From contig NZ_JAATTV010000011.1 in the NCBI RefSeq assembly GCF_013414195.1, positions 1 to 64,000 on the forward strand: DNA of 64,000 nt. The letters are read 5' to 3'. A program made the position numbers and the translations under genes. The DNA comes from Psychrobacter sp. BI730. GTDB taxonomy: Bacteria > Pseudomonadota > Gammaproteobacteria > Pseudomonadales > Moraxellaceae. Positions 18,449 through 27,905 of this stretch are shown piece after piece (positions within the stretch are counted from its first letter, which is position 1; each line of letters begins with the position of its first letter). The notes under the pieces are model-generated. The model was not told the origin of the DNA, did not search any database, and saw nothing but the letters and a program-made list of their open reading frames with translations.

Positions 18449-20089
18449 CTAGTCAACAATCAATTGCTCCAGACCATCTCCTTGCTGTGTTGCAAGATTT
18501 GCGACCATCGATAGGGCATGTGCTTGTTGGTCTATCGGTTGTTTTACTGCTTCACCTCTTGAGCCTTCACGCAACCAATTTTTAGCTATATCATCGCTAT
18601 TTTGACTGTGCTGCTGATTTTGTAAATTATACCAAGCCAAATCATGATGCAAGCTGACCACGTCGCCCATGATGAGAAGGGCAGGCGTTGGCAATTGTGC
18701 TTGTTCTTGTTTGGCAACAATCGTTGCAAGCGTACCTGTCAATACTTGCTGATTGGACATACTCGCATTAGAGACGATAGCAATCGGCGTCTCGCTACTA
18801 CGACCAGCGTCAACCAAGCCTTCAGTCAAACGTGCCAGCGAGTGCAGACCCATATAAAATACGACCGTCTCATCAGTATTTAAGAAACTCTTAAAGTTAC
18901 TGTTAGGTGCACCAGCTTTCAAAAATCCTGTCACAAAACGCACTGATTGTGAATGGTCACGGTGAGTGAGCGGAATGCCTGCATAGCTAGCAGCGGCATT
19001 GGCTGCAGTGATACCCGGTACGACTTGATATGGCACATTATGTGCTCGTAGGCTTTCGATCTCTTCACCGCCACGTCCAAAGATAAACGGATCGCCACCT
19101 TTTAAACGCACCACACGGCGACCTTGTTTGGCATGATTGACAAGTAGCTCATTGATGCCTAATTGCGCAACTGTATGATTGCTGCGTTTTTTACCGACGA
19201 ATACTTTGTCAGCATCACGGCGGCATAAGTCTAAGACCTGCGGTGAGACTAAAGCATCATAAAACACCACATCTGCTTGTTGCATCAAACGCAAGGCTTT
19301 AAATGTCAAAAGCTCTGGATCACCAGGGCCTGCGCCAACAATATAGACTTCACCAATGGCTGGTAAGTTTTTTTCTGACTCATCCGATGCGACGGGCTTG
19401 ATGGCATCTGACTCTCTAACCGAATTTGTATCGTCGCTTTTCTTACTGATAGCAGCGGCAGTACTATCCAAATCAGCTTTTAACTGTGCAGTCGCTTCGG
19501 TTTCATTACCTGCAAACATGAGCTGACTGACCTGACCTTCAAATGCGCGCTCCCAAAACTGACGACGGCCAGTAAGCGTTGGTATCTTGGCTTTTACCTC
19601 ACTGCGGAATTCACCTGCCAGCTTGGCTAATTTTCCATAGCCTTGCGGGATTAATGTCTCAAGGCGTGCCCGTAATAAGCGTGCCAGCACAGGCGCTTTA
19701 CCATTTGATGAGATACCAATCACAATAGGATTACGATCGATAATCGCTGGAAAGATAAAGTCACATAAATGAGGGGTATCGACCACATTGACTGGAATGT
19801 TTAGCTCAGTCGCATCTGCATGAATTTGGTGGTTCAGCGTCTCATCGTCAGTCGCGGCAATGATTACCCGTGCGCCTGACATATAGGTTTTATTATAGTT
19901 CTCATAGATAAATTCATGTTTGCTGTCAGTGAGTAAGGCTTGTAGCTCGTGGCTGATATCGGGTGCAAGTATAGTGATACAGGCGCCTGCACGGCTGAGC
20001 AAGTCCGCTTTACGCAGTGCCACTTCGCCGCCGCCCACGATAAGCACTTTACGGTCTTCTAATTTAAAAAATAGCGGGAAGGTGTTCAT
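18449..20089 (-). CDS. cysG: Siroheme synthase (trifunctional)
   Basis: A 546-residue fusion that makes siroheme, the cofactor of the nearby sulfite reductase. The N-terminal half is precorrin-2 dehydrogenase/sirohydrochlorin ferrochelatase: Rossmann GGGEVALRKADLL at 19-31, then ITILAPD and GISSNGKAPVLARLLR. The C-terminal half, from about residue 247, is uroporphyrinogen-III C-methyltransferase: VYIVGAGPGDPELLTFKA, VRLKGGDPFIFGRGGEE and VVPGITAANAAAS. A GGTGA ribosome site precedes the ATG. A linker rich in Ser/Asp (about 195-245) joins the two halves. Its place next to cysH/cysI fits supply of siroheme for assimilatory sulfite reduction. Confidence 0.95.
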   Translation of the reverse strand: MNTFPLFFKLEDRKVLIVGGGEVALRKADLLSRAGACITILAPDISHELQALLTDSKHEFIYENYNKTYMSGARVIIAATDDETLNHQIHADATELNIPVNVVDTPHLCDFIFPAIIDRNPIVIGISSNGKAPVLARLLRARLETLIPQGYGKLAKLAGEFRSEVKAKIPTLTGRRQFWERAFEGQVSQLMFAGNETEATAQLKADLDSTAAAISKKSDDTNSVRESDAIKPVASDESEKNLPAIGEVYIVGAGPGDPELLTFKALRLMQQADVVFYDALVSPQVLDLCRRDADKVFVGKKRSNHTVAQLGINELLVNHAKQGRRVVRLKGGDPFIFGRGGEEIESLRAHNVPYQVVPGITAANAAASYAGIPLTHRDHSQSVRFVTGFLKAGAPNSNFKSFLNTDETVVFYMGLHSLARLTEGLVDAGRSSETPIAIVSNASMSNQQVLTGTLATIVAKQEQAQLPTPALLIMGDVVSLHHDLAWYNLQNQQHSQNSDDIAKNWLREGSRGEAVKQPIDQQAHALSMVANLATQQGDGLEQLIVD

Positions 20090-20382
20090 AATGTCACCAT
20101 ATATTTAATTGTTTATTATAAAAGGTAGAAAAGATATAAGGAATGTCGCCATTATGAGGTATCACAGGCACACTCTCACCTAGTGAATTGGCATTAGTAT
20201 ATTCGTTTTTGAAATATTAATTGATATTTTTCTTGCCAATAGGAATAGATTAAATGACTTTCTTAAATCAATAAATTATCTAATACACGCTAACATATCC
20301 CAAAATTAGGGTGTGCTAGCATGTCTTAAGATAATTAATCGTATATCAATAATTCACAATATTTAAAAAGAGTAAGCATACT

Positions 20383-20865
20383 ATGAAATTATAAGACAGA
20401 GTGGCGATTATATTTGGTGGCACTTCAGGGTTGGGCGAGGCGACGGCAAAGGCGTTTGCTAATGAAGGTGCTAAAGTCGTCGTCACAGGACGCGATGAGG
20501 AAGATGGCAATCGAATCGTCAAAGACATTACAGATAACAATCAAGATGCCATCTTTGTAAAAGCTGATGTAACACAAAAGAGTGATATTCAAGCCGTAGT
20601 TGATAGCGCATTAACGACTTACGATAAAATTGATATTTTGTACAATGGTGCTGGTATTCATGATGGTTATGACAATGCTGTTGAGCTAGAAGAAGATTTT
20701 TACGATAAATTGATGGCGATTAATATCAAAGCGCCTTATCTGGCTTCAAAAATGGTGATTCCGCATTTATCAAGCAAGGTGTCGGCGCTATTATTTAGGT
20801 CGCAAATAGCTTTAGTAGTTGCAAATATGATCGTCAACCATGAAAAAAGCCCTCTCTTAAATTAA
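20383..20865 (+). pseudogene. Broken short-chain dehydrogenase/reductase (SDR)
   Basis: The SDR N-terminus is clear: ATG AAA TTA, then an in-frame TAA (20392-20394), then DRVAIIFGGTSGLGEATAKAF (the TGxxxGxG cofactor loop as GGTSGLGE), VVTGRDEEDG and NGAGIHDG. Near 20775 the family reading shifts frame: GVGAII appears in the alternative frame, where SDRs have GGGSIINxSS. The catalytic Ser/Tyr/Lys half is absent before the terminator. Usual SDR length is about 250 residues; about 125 remain recognisable. A start at GTG 20401 would skip the stop codon but could not restore the missing C-terminus. Confidence 0.85.
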
Positions 20866-20881
20866 AGAAAGGGCTTTTTTC
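20842..20881. terminator. Intrinsic terminator of the cysI-DUF934-cysH operon
   Basis: GAAAAAAGCCCT/AGGGCTTTTTTC stem with A and T tracts on both sides. It lies just past the cysH stop on the minus strand and past the SDR remnant on the plus strand. Confidence 0.9.
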
Positions 20882-20899
20882 ATTCAGAAAACACTAAAA

Positions 20900-21538
20900 T
20901 TACAACTGCGTGTGCAGACCGCACTCACGGCTTTCTTCTACTTTAGTTGGATCAAAGTAGTCATGCTCGTTTGGCAAGTTGTGCTCATCTAAGTATACAT
21001 CCAAATCTGCATCGGTTTTTTCAAACAATGGCGCTACCTTTAGTACGCCGTCTTTTGATAAGCTAAGTACATCAAGACCTTGGCGGAATTCAGTTTGGTC
21101 TTTACGAATCGCATTGAACCAAACATCTGGCTTTAGCTCATCTAACGCACGGCGGAATGGCTCAAGTTTCACTTGTTCAGTGAACTCGCCATGTTGCGGG
21201 TTGTCAATGCCTGGGATGCCATTCATGGTGGCGTCACGATGGGCAGCGGTTTGTTTTGGGATATAAGTCACAACGTTGAGATCAAGATCACGAATCAATT
21301 TGTTGGCAAATTGATAGGTCGCATCGGTGTTATAGCCTGAATCTACCCATAATACCGTGATGTCAGGGCGCTGCTTGGCAACCAAATGCAAGATCGCTGA
21401 CTCATACGGACGGAAGTTGGTGGTGATGATTGGGTTTTTGGCTTGCGTCAATGCCCACTCAACGATTTGCTCAGGTGATTTACCTTGCAAATCTTGGTTT
21501 GCTTGGTCGATATCTAGGTTTGGGTGTAATTGGCTCAT
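20900..21538 (-). CDS. cysH: Phosphoadenylyl-sulfate (PAPS) reductase
   Basis: Reduces activated sulfate to sulfite with thioredoxin. The ATP-pyrophosphatase-like fold begins ITTNFRPYESAILHLV, with VLWVDSGYNTDATYQ and AIRKDQTEFRQGL. The C-terminal catalytic Cys sits in ECGLH at the extreme end. The two Cys-Cys pairs that bind [4Fe-4S] in APS reductases are absent, which argues for PAPS as substrate. However, the segment before ECGLH is shorter than in E. coli CysH. The start at MSQLHPNLD (21538) has AAGGA seven bases upstream; an open frame to 21643 overlaps the upstream gene and is unlikely. Last gene of the leftward operon. Confidence 0.88.
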   Translation of the reverse strand: MSQLHPNLDIDQANQDLQGKSPEQIVEWALTQAKNPIITTNFRPYESAILHLVAKQRPDITVLWVDSGYNTDATYQFANKLIRDLDLNVVTYIPKQTAAHRDATMNGIPGIDNPQHGEFTEQVKLEPFRRALDELKPDVWFNAIRKDQTEFRQGLDVLSLSKDGVLKVAPLFEKTDADLDVYLDEHNLPNEHDYFDPTKVEESRECGLHTQL

Positions 21539-21596
21539 AATACATTCCTTAATAATTGTTAATATAAAAATAGCGATTTGATAGTGAATAATAAAA

Positions 21597-22187
21597 TCAG
21601 TTTTTTGAGAACATCGGTAATGCTGAAGCGTCTCGACCATCATAGCTACTGGCTAGGGCAGTGAAGGCTTGGCTAATATCAGATTTAGCATCATGCTCAT
21701 TGAGTACAAAGCTGGTCGCACCAGCGCGCAGCAAATAAGCGATTTGATCACGACCAAACGCGCCTGCCATGCGAATATCACCTTCATAACCAAGCTGACG
21801 CAGGGTCTGTGCAAAACTAAAACCGCGACCGTCCACAAAACTTGGGACATGAATGACGATCAAGTCTTGCGTCAATAAAAATTCTTTTACATCAGGCAGA
21901 TCATCAGCATCGGTGTTGGACGTGATCCACACACCCAATCGGCTGCTGTGCTGCTTGAGGATATCCAATACTTGCTCTAGCAAACCGTTTGCCAGTTTTC
22001 CATCAGCATTTAATAAATCTGCTAGTGGGACAAGTACATCAACTTTTTCTTGTTTGTGTAACAGCTCAAGTAAGGTCAGGTTTGATAACGCGATACCGTC
22101 AGGCAGCTGCGCTGTCGCTAGCGCTTGCCAAGTATCTTCGCCACTGATGTCTGCGCCATGGCTATCAAGCACATGATGATTACCCAT
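21597..22187 (-). CDS. DUF934 protein, sulfite-reduction-associated
   Basis: About 196 residues. The DUF934 family marks are LLELLHKQEKVDVLVPLADLLN, VIHVPSFVDGRGFSFAQTLRQ and GAFGRDQIAYLLRAGATSF. The family is found next to cysI in many beta- and gammaproteobacteria that lack the CysJ flavoprotein. Its biochemical role is not settled; a part in electron supply or regulation of sulfite reductase is inferred from context. The ATG at 22187 overlaps the cysI stop (ATGGGTAA), so translation is probably coupled. Confidence 0.85.
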   Translation of the reverse strand: MGNHHVLDSHGADISGEDTWQALATAQLPDGIALSNLTLLELLHKQEKVDVLVPLADLLNADGKLANGLLEQVLDILKQHSSRLGVWITSNTDADDLPDVKEFLLTQDLIVIHVPSFVDGRGFSFAQTLRQLGYEGDIRMAGAFGRDQIAYLLRAGATSFVLNEHDAKSDISQAFTALASSYDGRDASALPMFSKN

Positions 22188-23865
22188 AGACCTTCTCCTT
22201 AAAGGGTGCAAGGCCAATACGATTGATCAGCTCACCAAAGCCTTCTACCTCATTCTCATTAGCCACGCGTTGCTCTAGATAGACATCTACTATCTTTTGT
22301 ATCGTCGTCGCGACATCATCAGATGGCACCGCTTTACCCAATATCTTGCCGATTTTGGCGTCGTTACTAGAGTTTCCGCCGAGGCTGATTTGATACCAGT
22401 ATTCGCCTTTTTTATCGACACCAAGGATACCGATATCGCCGGTATGATGATGCGCACAGGCATTCATACAGCCAGACATATTGAGGCGGATTTCACCCAA
22501 ATCATAAAGATAGTCGAGATCATCAAATTGCTTTTCGATTTGTTCAGCGATATTGTGGGTTGTGGCATTGGCGAGCGAGCAAAAGTCCCAGCCTGGGCAG
22601 ACGATCATATCGGTGAGGGTATTGATATTTGGACGGGCCAAATGTAGCGCAACCAACTGTTGCCATAGCTCGTATAAGCGGTTGGTTTGTACATCAGCGA
22701 AAACCAGATTTTGCTGATAGGTACCACGCAATTCACCAAAGCTATGTTCATCAGCGAGGTCGGCGAGGGCGTCCATTTGCGACTCACTGATATCACCTGA
22801 AGGCACGTACTTACCATTGACCAACCCTGCTTTTAACGAAATCACCACGGCGCGATAACCTGCGATTTTATGGGCGACCGTATTTTGGTTATACCAATTG
22901 GCAAAGTCTTTATCAGCGTTTAATTGCTGCTGCAAGTCCGACTGTACTTGGAGCGCATCAAAGCTTAGATAATCAGGTTCGGTAAAATAACTACTGGCTT
23001 TGTCAAAGTTGGCATCGGTTAGAGTTAATGAGCCATCTTTGGTGTGTGCTTCCCATTCAGCGTCGACCAGTTTAGCAAAGGCAGGACCGCCCATGCTCTC
23101 GACTAATATTTTGATACGCGCTTTGAATTTATTATCGCGGCGACCATGCAGATTATAGACGCGCAAAATCGCATCTAAATAGCTGAGTAAATGATGGCGT
23201 GGTAAAAATTTATTAATGGTTTTGCCAATCACTGGCGTACGTCCTAAGCCACCACCAACGATCACTTCAAAGCCAAGCTCGCCTTCTTCATTGGTTTTTA
23301 AATGCAGTCCGATATCATGCACCTGCGTCGCTGCCCGATCATTGGCGGTACCAATGACGGCAATCTTAAATTTGCGCGGTAAAAAGGCAAACTCAGGATG
23401 AAAGGTTGACCACTGGCGAATAATCTCACAATAAGGACGTGGATCGGCAATCTCTTCTTTATGAATACCGGCGTAAGGATCCGTTGTCGTATTACGGATA
23501 CAGTTACCTGAGGTTTGGATGGCATGCATCTGTACCGATGCCAGCTCTGCCAAAATATCTGGCACTTCTTCAAGTTTTGGCCAGTTCAGCTGCATATTGG
23601 TACGGGTGGTCATGTGCCCATAGCCTTTATCATACTTACGGGTAATCTCAGCCAATTTGCGTAGCTGATAGCTGGCAAGCAAGCCGTAAGGAATGGCGAT
23701 ACGGAGCATAGGCGCATAACGCTGGATATAAAGACCGTTCTGCAAACGCAGCGGCAAAAATTGCTCTTCTGGCAGCTCGCCTGCCAAAAACCGTTCGGTT
23801 TGGTCGCGAAATTGGGCAACTCGTTCCTCTACCAAAGTCTGGTTAGCGTAATTATATTGATACAT
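22180..23865 (-). CDS. cysI: Sulfite reductase hemoprotein (nitrite/sulfite reductase family)
   Basis: A 561-residue siroheme/[4Fe-4S] enzyme reducing sulfite to sulfide. The two-fold repeat includes MTTRTNMQLNWPKL and TSGNCIRNTTTDP. The cofactor cysteines are seen as CPGWDFCSLANA (near 425) and GCMNACAHHHTGDIG (near 465). GGLGRTPVIG is a further family mark. No cysJ flavoprotein gene is in the window, so the electron donor is unresolved. First gene of the operon cysI-DUF934-cysH, divergent from sat. Confidence 0.93.
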   Translation of the reverse strand: MYQYNYANQTLVEERVAQFRDQTERFLAGELPEEQFLPLRLQNGLYIQRYAPMLRIAIPYGLLASYQLRKLAEITRKYDKGYGHMTTRTNMQLNWPKLEEVPDILAELASVQMHAIQTSGNCIRNTTTDPYAGIHKEEIADPRPYCEIIRQWSTFHPEFAFLPRKFKIAVIGTANDRAATQVHDIGLHLKTNEEGELGFEVIVGGGLGRTPVIGKTINKFLPRHHLLSYLDAILRVYNLHGRRDNKFKARIKILVESMGGPAFAKLVDAEWEAHTKDGSLTLTDANFDKASSYFTEPDYLSFDALQVQSDLQQQLNADKDFANWYNQNTVAHKIAGYRAVVISLKAGLVNGKYVPSGDISESQMDALADLADEHSFGELRGTYQQNLVFADVQTNRLYELWQQLVALHLARPNINTLTDMIVCPGWDFCSLANATTHNIAEQIEKQFDDLDYLYDLGEIRLNMSGCMNACAHHHTGDIGILGVDKKGEYWYQISLGGNSSNDAKIGKILGKAVPSDDVATTIQKIVDVYLEQRVANENEVEGFGELINRIGLAPFKEKVYG

Positions 23866-24209
23866 GACGTAATCTCAGTTTTGTTTTTAATCTTAAAATC
23901 AGCGACGAAAATGATTTGCGTGTGTAATAGGTTTTATTGCCGTTCGCAATGTAAATAATTCAGCTATACATCATATAAGCTTGTAGCCAGAAACATAAAT
24001 TCCTTTCAGACATATCCATATCCAAACACAGCATAAATTTTCATAACGAAAGTTAGGTAGCCTATGCGTATCAAATTTAATGCCCAGTCGCTAGTACGCT
24101 ACTTATTATCTAGCGACGGCTTTCTTCTCAGTTTTGTACATTTAATCGCTTTTGCATTTTTGCTCATCTCTTCCAACCATTCTTTCTAATAAGAGGTTTT
24201 AATAACTAT
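23866..24209. promoter_or_regulatory. Divergent cysI / sat promoter region with leader hairpin
   Basis: A 344-bp AT-rich spacer between divergent operons of one pathway. It contains an inverted repeat, GTCGCTAG (24087-24094) and CTAGCGAC (24110-24117), followed by a pyrimidine-rich stretch upstream of sat. A CysB-type activator would be expected to act here, but no CysB site was identified with certainty. Confidence 0.5.
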
Positions 24210-25472
24210 ATGTCTCAGACTCAAAGCCCAACTCAATCCCAATTCAAATCAAAGCTGGTTCCACCACATGGCAGTGCCGAGCTTAAGCCACTATTATTAA
24301 ACGGTGCAGCACGTGATCAAGCATTAGAGCTTGCCAGCACATTGCCGACCATCACTCTAAGCTCACGTGAGCGTGGTGATTTAATCATGTTCGGTATTGG
24401 TGGTTTTACTCCGTTAAATGGTTTTATGAATCAAGCGGACTGGCAGGGCGTGGTTGATAATATGCGTTTGCAAAGCGGTGAAAACGCTGGCTTGTTTTGG
24501 CCAATTCCTATCACTTTGTCTGCGCCAAAAGAAACTGCGGATAATTTGAGTCAAGGCGACAAAGTAGCCTTGGTCGCTCAAGATGGCGAAGTCATGGGTA
24601 TCTTGACGGTAGAAGAGACTTATACCATCGATAAAGAACATGAGTGTCAGCAAGTATTTACGACCACGGATTCAGAGCATCCAGGCGTACAACAAGTATT
24701 GAACCAAGAAGCCGTCAATATTGCCGGTAGTGTTGAAGTGCTGAGCGAAGGTGAGTTCCCAACGTTATATCCAGAAATCTACAAAACGCCAGCAGAAACG
24801 CGCGCAATTTTAGATGCTAAAGGCTGGAAAACAGTGGCTGCATTCCAAACGCGTAATCCAATGCACCGCTCACATGAGTATTTGGCCAAGATTGCGATTG
24901 AGATCTGTGATGGTGTGTTGATTCATTCATTATTAGGGGCATTGAAACCTGGCGACATCCCAGCAGAAGTTCGTCAAGAAGCCATCAAAACCTTGATCGA
25001 CAACTACTTTAGACAAGATACCGTTATCCAAGCAGGCTATCCGTTGGATATGCGCTATGCTGGCCCACGTGAGGCATTATTACATGCGCTATTCCGTCAA
25101 AACTATGGCTGTAGCCATCTGATTGTCGGTCGTGACCATGCGGGTGTCGGCGATTACTACGGTGCGTTTGATGCGCAAACTATTTTTGAACACGTTGGTA
25201 AAGATGATCTTATCACCCAACCGCTCAAAATTGGCTGGACGTTCTGGTGTAATGCTTGTAATGCGATGGCTTCTGACAAGACTTGCCCACATGACGCGTC
25301 TGAGCACGTTAAAGTGTCAGGTACTAAGCTGCGTAAAGCACTATCAGAAGACGAAGATGTACCAGAAAACTTTAGCCGTCCAGAAGTACTACAAATTTTG
25401 CGTGACTACTATGCTGGTATCGCAAAAGAAGAGCGTGCTGAAGTTAAATTAACGGGTGCATCTGCGGTATAA
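24210..25472 (+). CDS. sat: Sulfate adenylyltransferase (ATP sulfurylase, single-chain type)
   Basis: Forms APS from ATP and sulfate. A 420-residue Sat/Met3-type enzyme, not the CysDN heterodimer. PUA-like N-terminal domain with [20 protein letters not shown]. Nucleotide-binding [13 protein letters not shown] near residue 212 and [12 protein letters not shown] near 307; CPHDASEH lies in the C-terminal part. There is no fused APS-kinase domain: the protein ends after [16 protein letters not shown] loosely spaced AGAGG ribosome site lies upstream. Divergent from the cysI operon and followed by its own terminator. Confidence 0.95.
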   Translation: MSQTQSPTQSQFKSKLVPPHGSAELKPLLLNGAARDQALELASTLPTITLSSRERGDLIMFGIGGFTPLNGFMNQADWQGVVDNMRLQSGENAGLFWPIPITLSAPKETADNLSQGDKVALVAQDGEVMGILTVEETYTIDKEHECQQVFTTTDSEHPGVQQVLNQEAVNIAGSVEVLSEGEFPTLYPEIYKTPAETRAILDAKGWKTVAAFQTRNPMHRSHEYLAKIAIEICDGVLIHSLLGALKPGDIPAEVRQEAIKTLIDNYFRQDTVIQAGYPLDMRYAGPREALLHALFRQNYGCSHLIVGRDHAGVGDYYGAFDAQTIFEHVGKDDLITQPLKIGWTFWCNACNAMASDKTCPHDASEHVKVSGTKLRKALSEDEDVPENFSRPEVLQILRDYYAGIAKEERAEVKLTGASAV

Positions 25473-25514
25473 GGGCAGATCATCAGTATAAAAAACTTGT
25501 ACTAAGCCAGTCGT

Positions 25515-25552
25515 AAAAAAGGTGTCAGACTTATGGTCTGGCACCTTTTTGT
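25515..25552 (+). terminator. Intrinsic terminator of sat
   Basis: AAAAAGGTGTCAGAC / GTCTGGCACCTTTTT stem with one G-U pair, 4-nt loop, T tract. Confidence 0.9.
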
Positions 25553-25606
25553 TTTTATCATCATGTTTAAAATGGAAAACAACTTAACGCATACTAGCGC
25601 TGTCTC

Positions 25607-26149
25607 TTAAATCTCCAAACCTACTGCCAGCTTTTTATATTCTCCAGCAAGCGAGCCACCACCTGAGCAAAAATAGTTCAGTGCATATTTATCTGGGCTG
25701 TCGATGATGAGGGTGTCGTCCTTAAATTGGAAAAAAGCCGTACTGTCATTTACTTTTGCCTGAAAAATCGTACCGTGAGCAGTATCTTGGCCCATGAGTA
25801 TCGCCTTACCATCGAAGTGACAAGTAGGTTTTTTGATATCGCTGCGTGAGCGAACTTTAATATCAATCTGTTGATCACCATCTGCTCGTACTATCACGCC
25901 AACCCAATCATAGCCTTGCGCTCGTTTGTCGTAGTCAGCAGTAGCGTAATCCGCTGAAACCTTGTCTCCAAGAATATTGTTGTTACTCACTGGCATGGCT
26001 AGTGTTTCACTAGTGACTATTTTAACAGCGCTGTGACTATCACTATTCACCGTAGGCGACATACTATTACAGCCTGTTAAAGTAGCTAGGGTAGAGGTCA
26101 TTATTATTAGCCCTACAATAGAATGAAATTGACGGTATGAAGTATTCAT
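25607..26149 (-). CDS. Small lipoprotein of unknown function
   Basis: About 180 residues with an N-terminal hydrophobic stretch and lipobox TLTGC (lipidated Cys near residue 27). The mature part begins with a Ser/Asn/Val-rich linker and ends in a globular domain with two Cys (KPTCHFDG and NYFCSGGG). I do not recognise the family. The start at MNTSYRQFHS has AAAGG seven bases upstream; a start 13 codons further out is open but less natural for a signal peptide. Single gene between sat and sbp1, opposite strand; a link to sulfate uptake is not shown. Confidence 0.75.
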   Translation of the reverse strand: MNTSYRQFHSIVGLIIMTSTLATLTGCNSMSPTVNSDSHSAVKIVTSETLAMPVSNNNILGDKVSADYATADYDKRAQGYDWVGVIVRADGDQQIDIKVRSRSDIKKPTCHFDGKAILMGQDTAHGTIFQAKVNDSTAFFQFKDDTLIIDSPDKYALNYFCSGGGSLAGEYKKLAVGLEI

Positions 26150-26509
26150 ATAAGGGCCTTTGGTCAAGTAGAAAAGTAAGGTTCGCATAGTATCGGGATA
26201 ATGAAAGTATCATTAATACAGCAAACTTTATAACGTACAAATAATGGTACAGCCTACCCAAATCATAGTCTACTTAATAAACCTGCCAGCAGTTATTTAC
26301 CTCCTTTTATGCTTGATGCCGCAAAACGATTGCTAACCCCACTTATGCCAACTTCACTAGTCGATAAGCTAATTCGTCACTAAGCGTTTGCTATTTATGC
26401 TGCTAGCATAGCTTGCATCATCCCGACAACCGAACTCAAAAGATTGTAGGCTCTGTGATGATGGTCAAGATTTTGACAAAACGCTTCTACTACTTTTATC
26501 GAGAGCATC
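26150..26509. other. Intergenic region before sulfate importer
   Basis: Divergent spacer between the lipoprotein gene and sbp1. No hairpin or confident operator was recognised. It presumably carries the sbp1 promoter. Confidence 0.4.
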
Positions 26510-27637
26510 ATGCAAAAAAAATTCCAACAAATCAGCATTGCTAGCATTCAATCAACTAATAATAAGCCTGTAAAAGCGCGTGTACTTGCCACCAGCAGCA
26601 TGCTCGCAGCAGCGATGATAATGACAGGCTGCAGTCCAACAGAAGCGACACAAGATGACGCGGCAAATAATGCCAGTGGTGGGACACAGGATATTAATCT
26701 ACTTAACGTCTCCTATGATGTGTCGCGCGACTTTTATAAAGACTACAACATTTTATTCAGTACCGACTACCAGAAGACTCACCCAAATAGCAAAGTAAAT
26801 ATCAATCAGTCACATGGCGGCTCTAGTAAGCAAGCACTCTCTGTCGCTAATGGTTTGCAAGCGGATGTGGTGACCTTTAACCAAGAGAGCGATATGAATC
26901 TATTGGTGGAAAAAGGCTTGGTCGCTGCTGACTGGCAGCAAGCACTACCAAATAATGCCGTGCCGTATACTAGCACCATGGTATTACTGGTCCGCGCTGG
27001 CAATCCAAAAAATATCAAAGACTGGTCGGATTTGGCCCGTAATGATATCGATGTGGTCATCCCGAACCCAAAAACCAGTGGTACAGCGCGTTATGCCTTT
27101 TTGGGTGCTTATGGCTATGGCTTACACCAATTCAAAGAAAACAGTAATGAAAACCCTGTAAAAACCAATGACTTTATCAAGAAGTTGCTGGCAAACGTGG
27201 TCACTTATGACAATGGCGCACGCGCAGCAACGACTAGCTTTACTCAACGTGGTCTAGGTGATGTGTTGATCACGACTGAAAACGAAGCACACTTGACTGC
27301 CCAGCAATTTGCAAAGGGTAACGTTGACATCGTATATCCGAGCTATTCGATTACGATTGCCAACCCGATAGCGGTCGTAACGGCAGTGACTGAAAAATCT
27401 GGTAAGACGGAAGCGGCTGGTACTTATCTAAAAGGCTTATGGGATAAGCCTGCCCAAGAGCTCATGGCAAAAATGTATATGCGTCCAAGTGATGAGCAAA
27501 TCCTAGCTGCTCATAAAGATACCTTGCCTGATATTGAAACGTTTGAACCTGTGGCTGTGTTTGGCTCATGGGCAGAGATTATGGATGCTTTCTTTGTAGA
27601 TGGTGGCCGTTTTGATCAGCTGGCAACCACGAAGTAG
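26510..27637 (+). CDS. Sulfate ABC transporter substrate-binding lipoprotein, copy 1
   Basis: A 375-residue Sbp/CysP-type periplasmic protein. Signal peptide with lipobox MTGC (Cys near 41). Family segments: LLNVSYDVSRDFYKDYN, INQSHGGSSKQALSVANGLQADVVTFN, PKTSGTARYAFLGAYGYG and QRGLGDVLITTENEA. It binds sulfate (or thiosulfate) and delivers it to CysTWA. It is followed after 268 bp by a clear paralogue. An 11-bp inverted repeat (27661-27671 with 27696-27706) just past the stop may stabilise the 3' end of its message. Confidence 0.9.
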   Translation: MQKKFQQISIASIQSTNNKPVKARVLATSSMLAAAMIMTGCSPTEATQDDAANNASGGTQDINLLNVSYDVSRDFYKDYNILFSTDYQKTHPNSKVNINQSHGGSSKQALSVANGLQADVVTFNQESDMNLLVEKGLVAADWQQALPNNAVPYTSTMVLLVRAGNPKNIKDWSDLARNDIDVVIPNPKTSGTARYAFLGAYGYGLHQFKENSNENPVKTNDFIKKLLANVVTYDNGARAATTSFTQRGLGDVLITTENEAHLTAQQFAKGNVDIVYPSYSITIANPIAVVTAVTEKSGKTEAAGTYLKGLWDKPAQELMAKMYMRPSDEQILAAHKDTLPDIETFEPVAVFGSWAEIMDAFFVDGGRFDQLATTK

Positions 27638-27660
27638 TCGTTAATTCTTGGTTTATAAAA

Positions 27661-27706
27661 CTATCTATCTTAGCTGCTTTTAATGAAACGTGGACAAGAT
27701 AGATAG
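27661..27706 (+). promoter_or_regulatory. mRNA hairpin between sbp1 and sbp2
   Basis: CTATCTATCTT/AAGATAGATAG is a perfect 11-bp inverted repeat with a 24-nt loop and no T tract. A 3'-end-protecting or processing structure is more likely than an intrinsic terminator. Confidence 0.55.
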
Positions 27707-27905
27707 GGCGCATGCCAGTATTAAAACCATCAATAAACAAACAGTCAGTTATACATATAGATTCTTTTAACAACTTATTGATATGTCTAGCTTTGTTTAC
27801 TGGTTATTCCCTTTTGGCAATAACATACGCATATTCATCATTAAACATAATAAGATGGCGCTGTTAGCATACTTGCATTACACAACAGACATCTTTGAGG
27901 TATTT

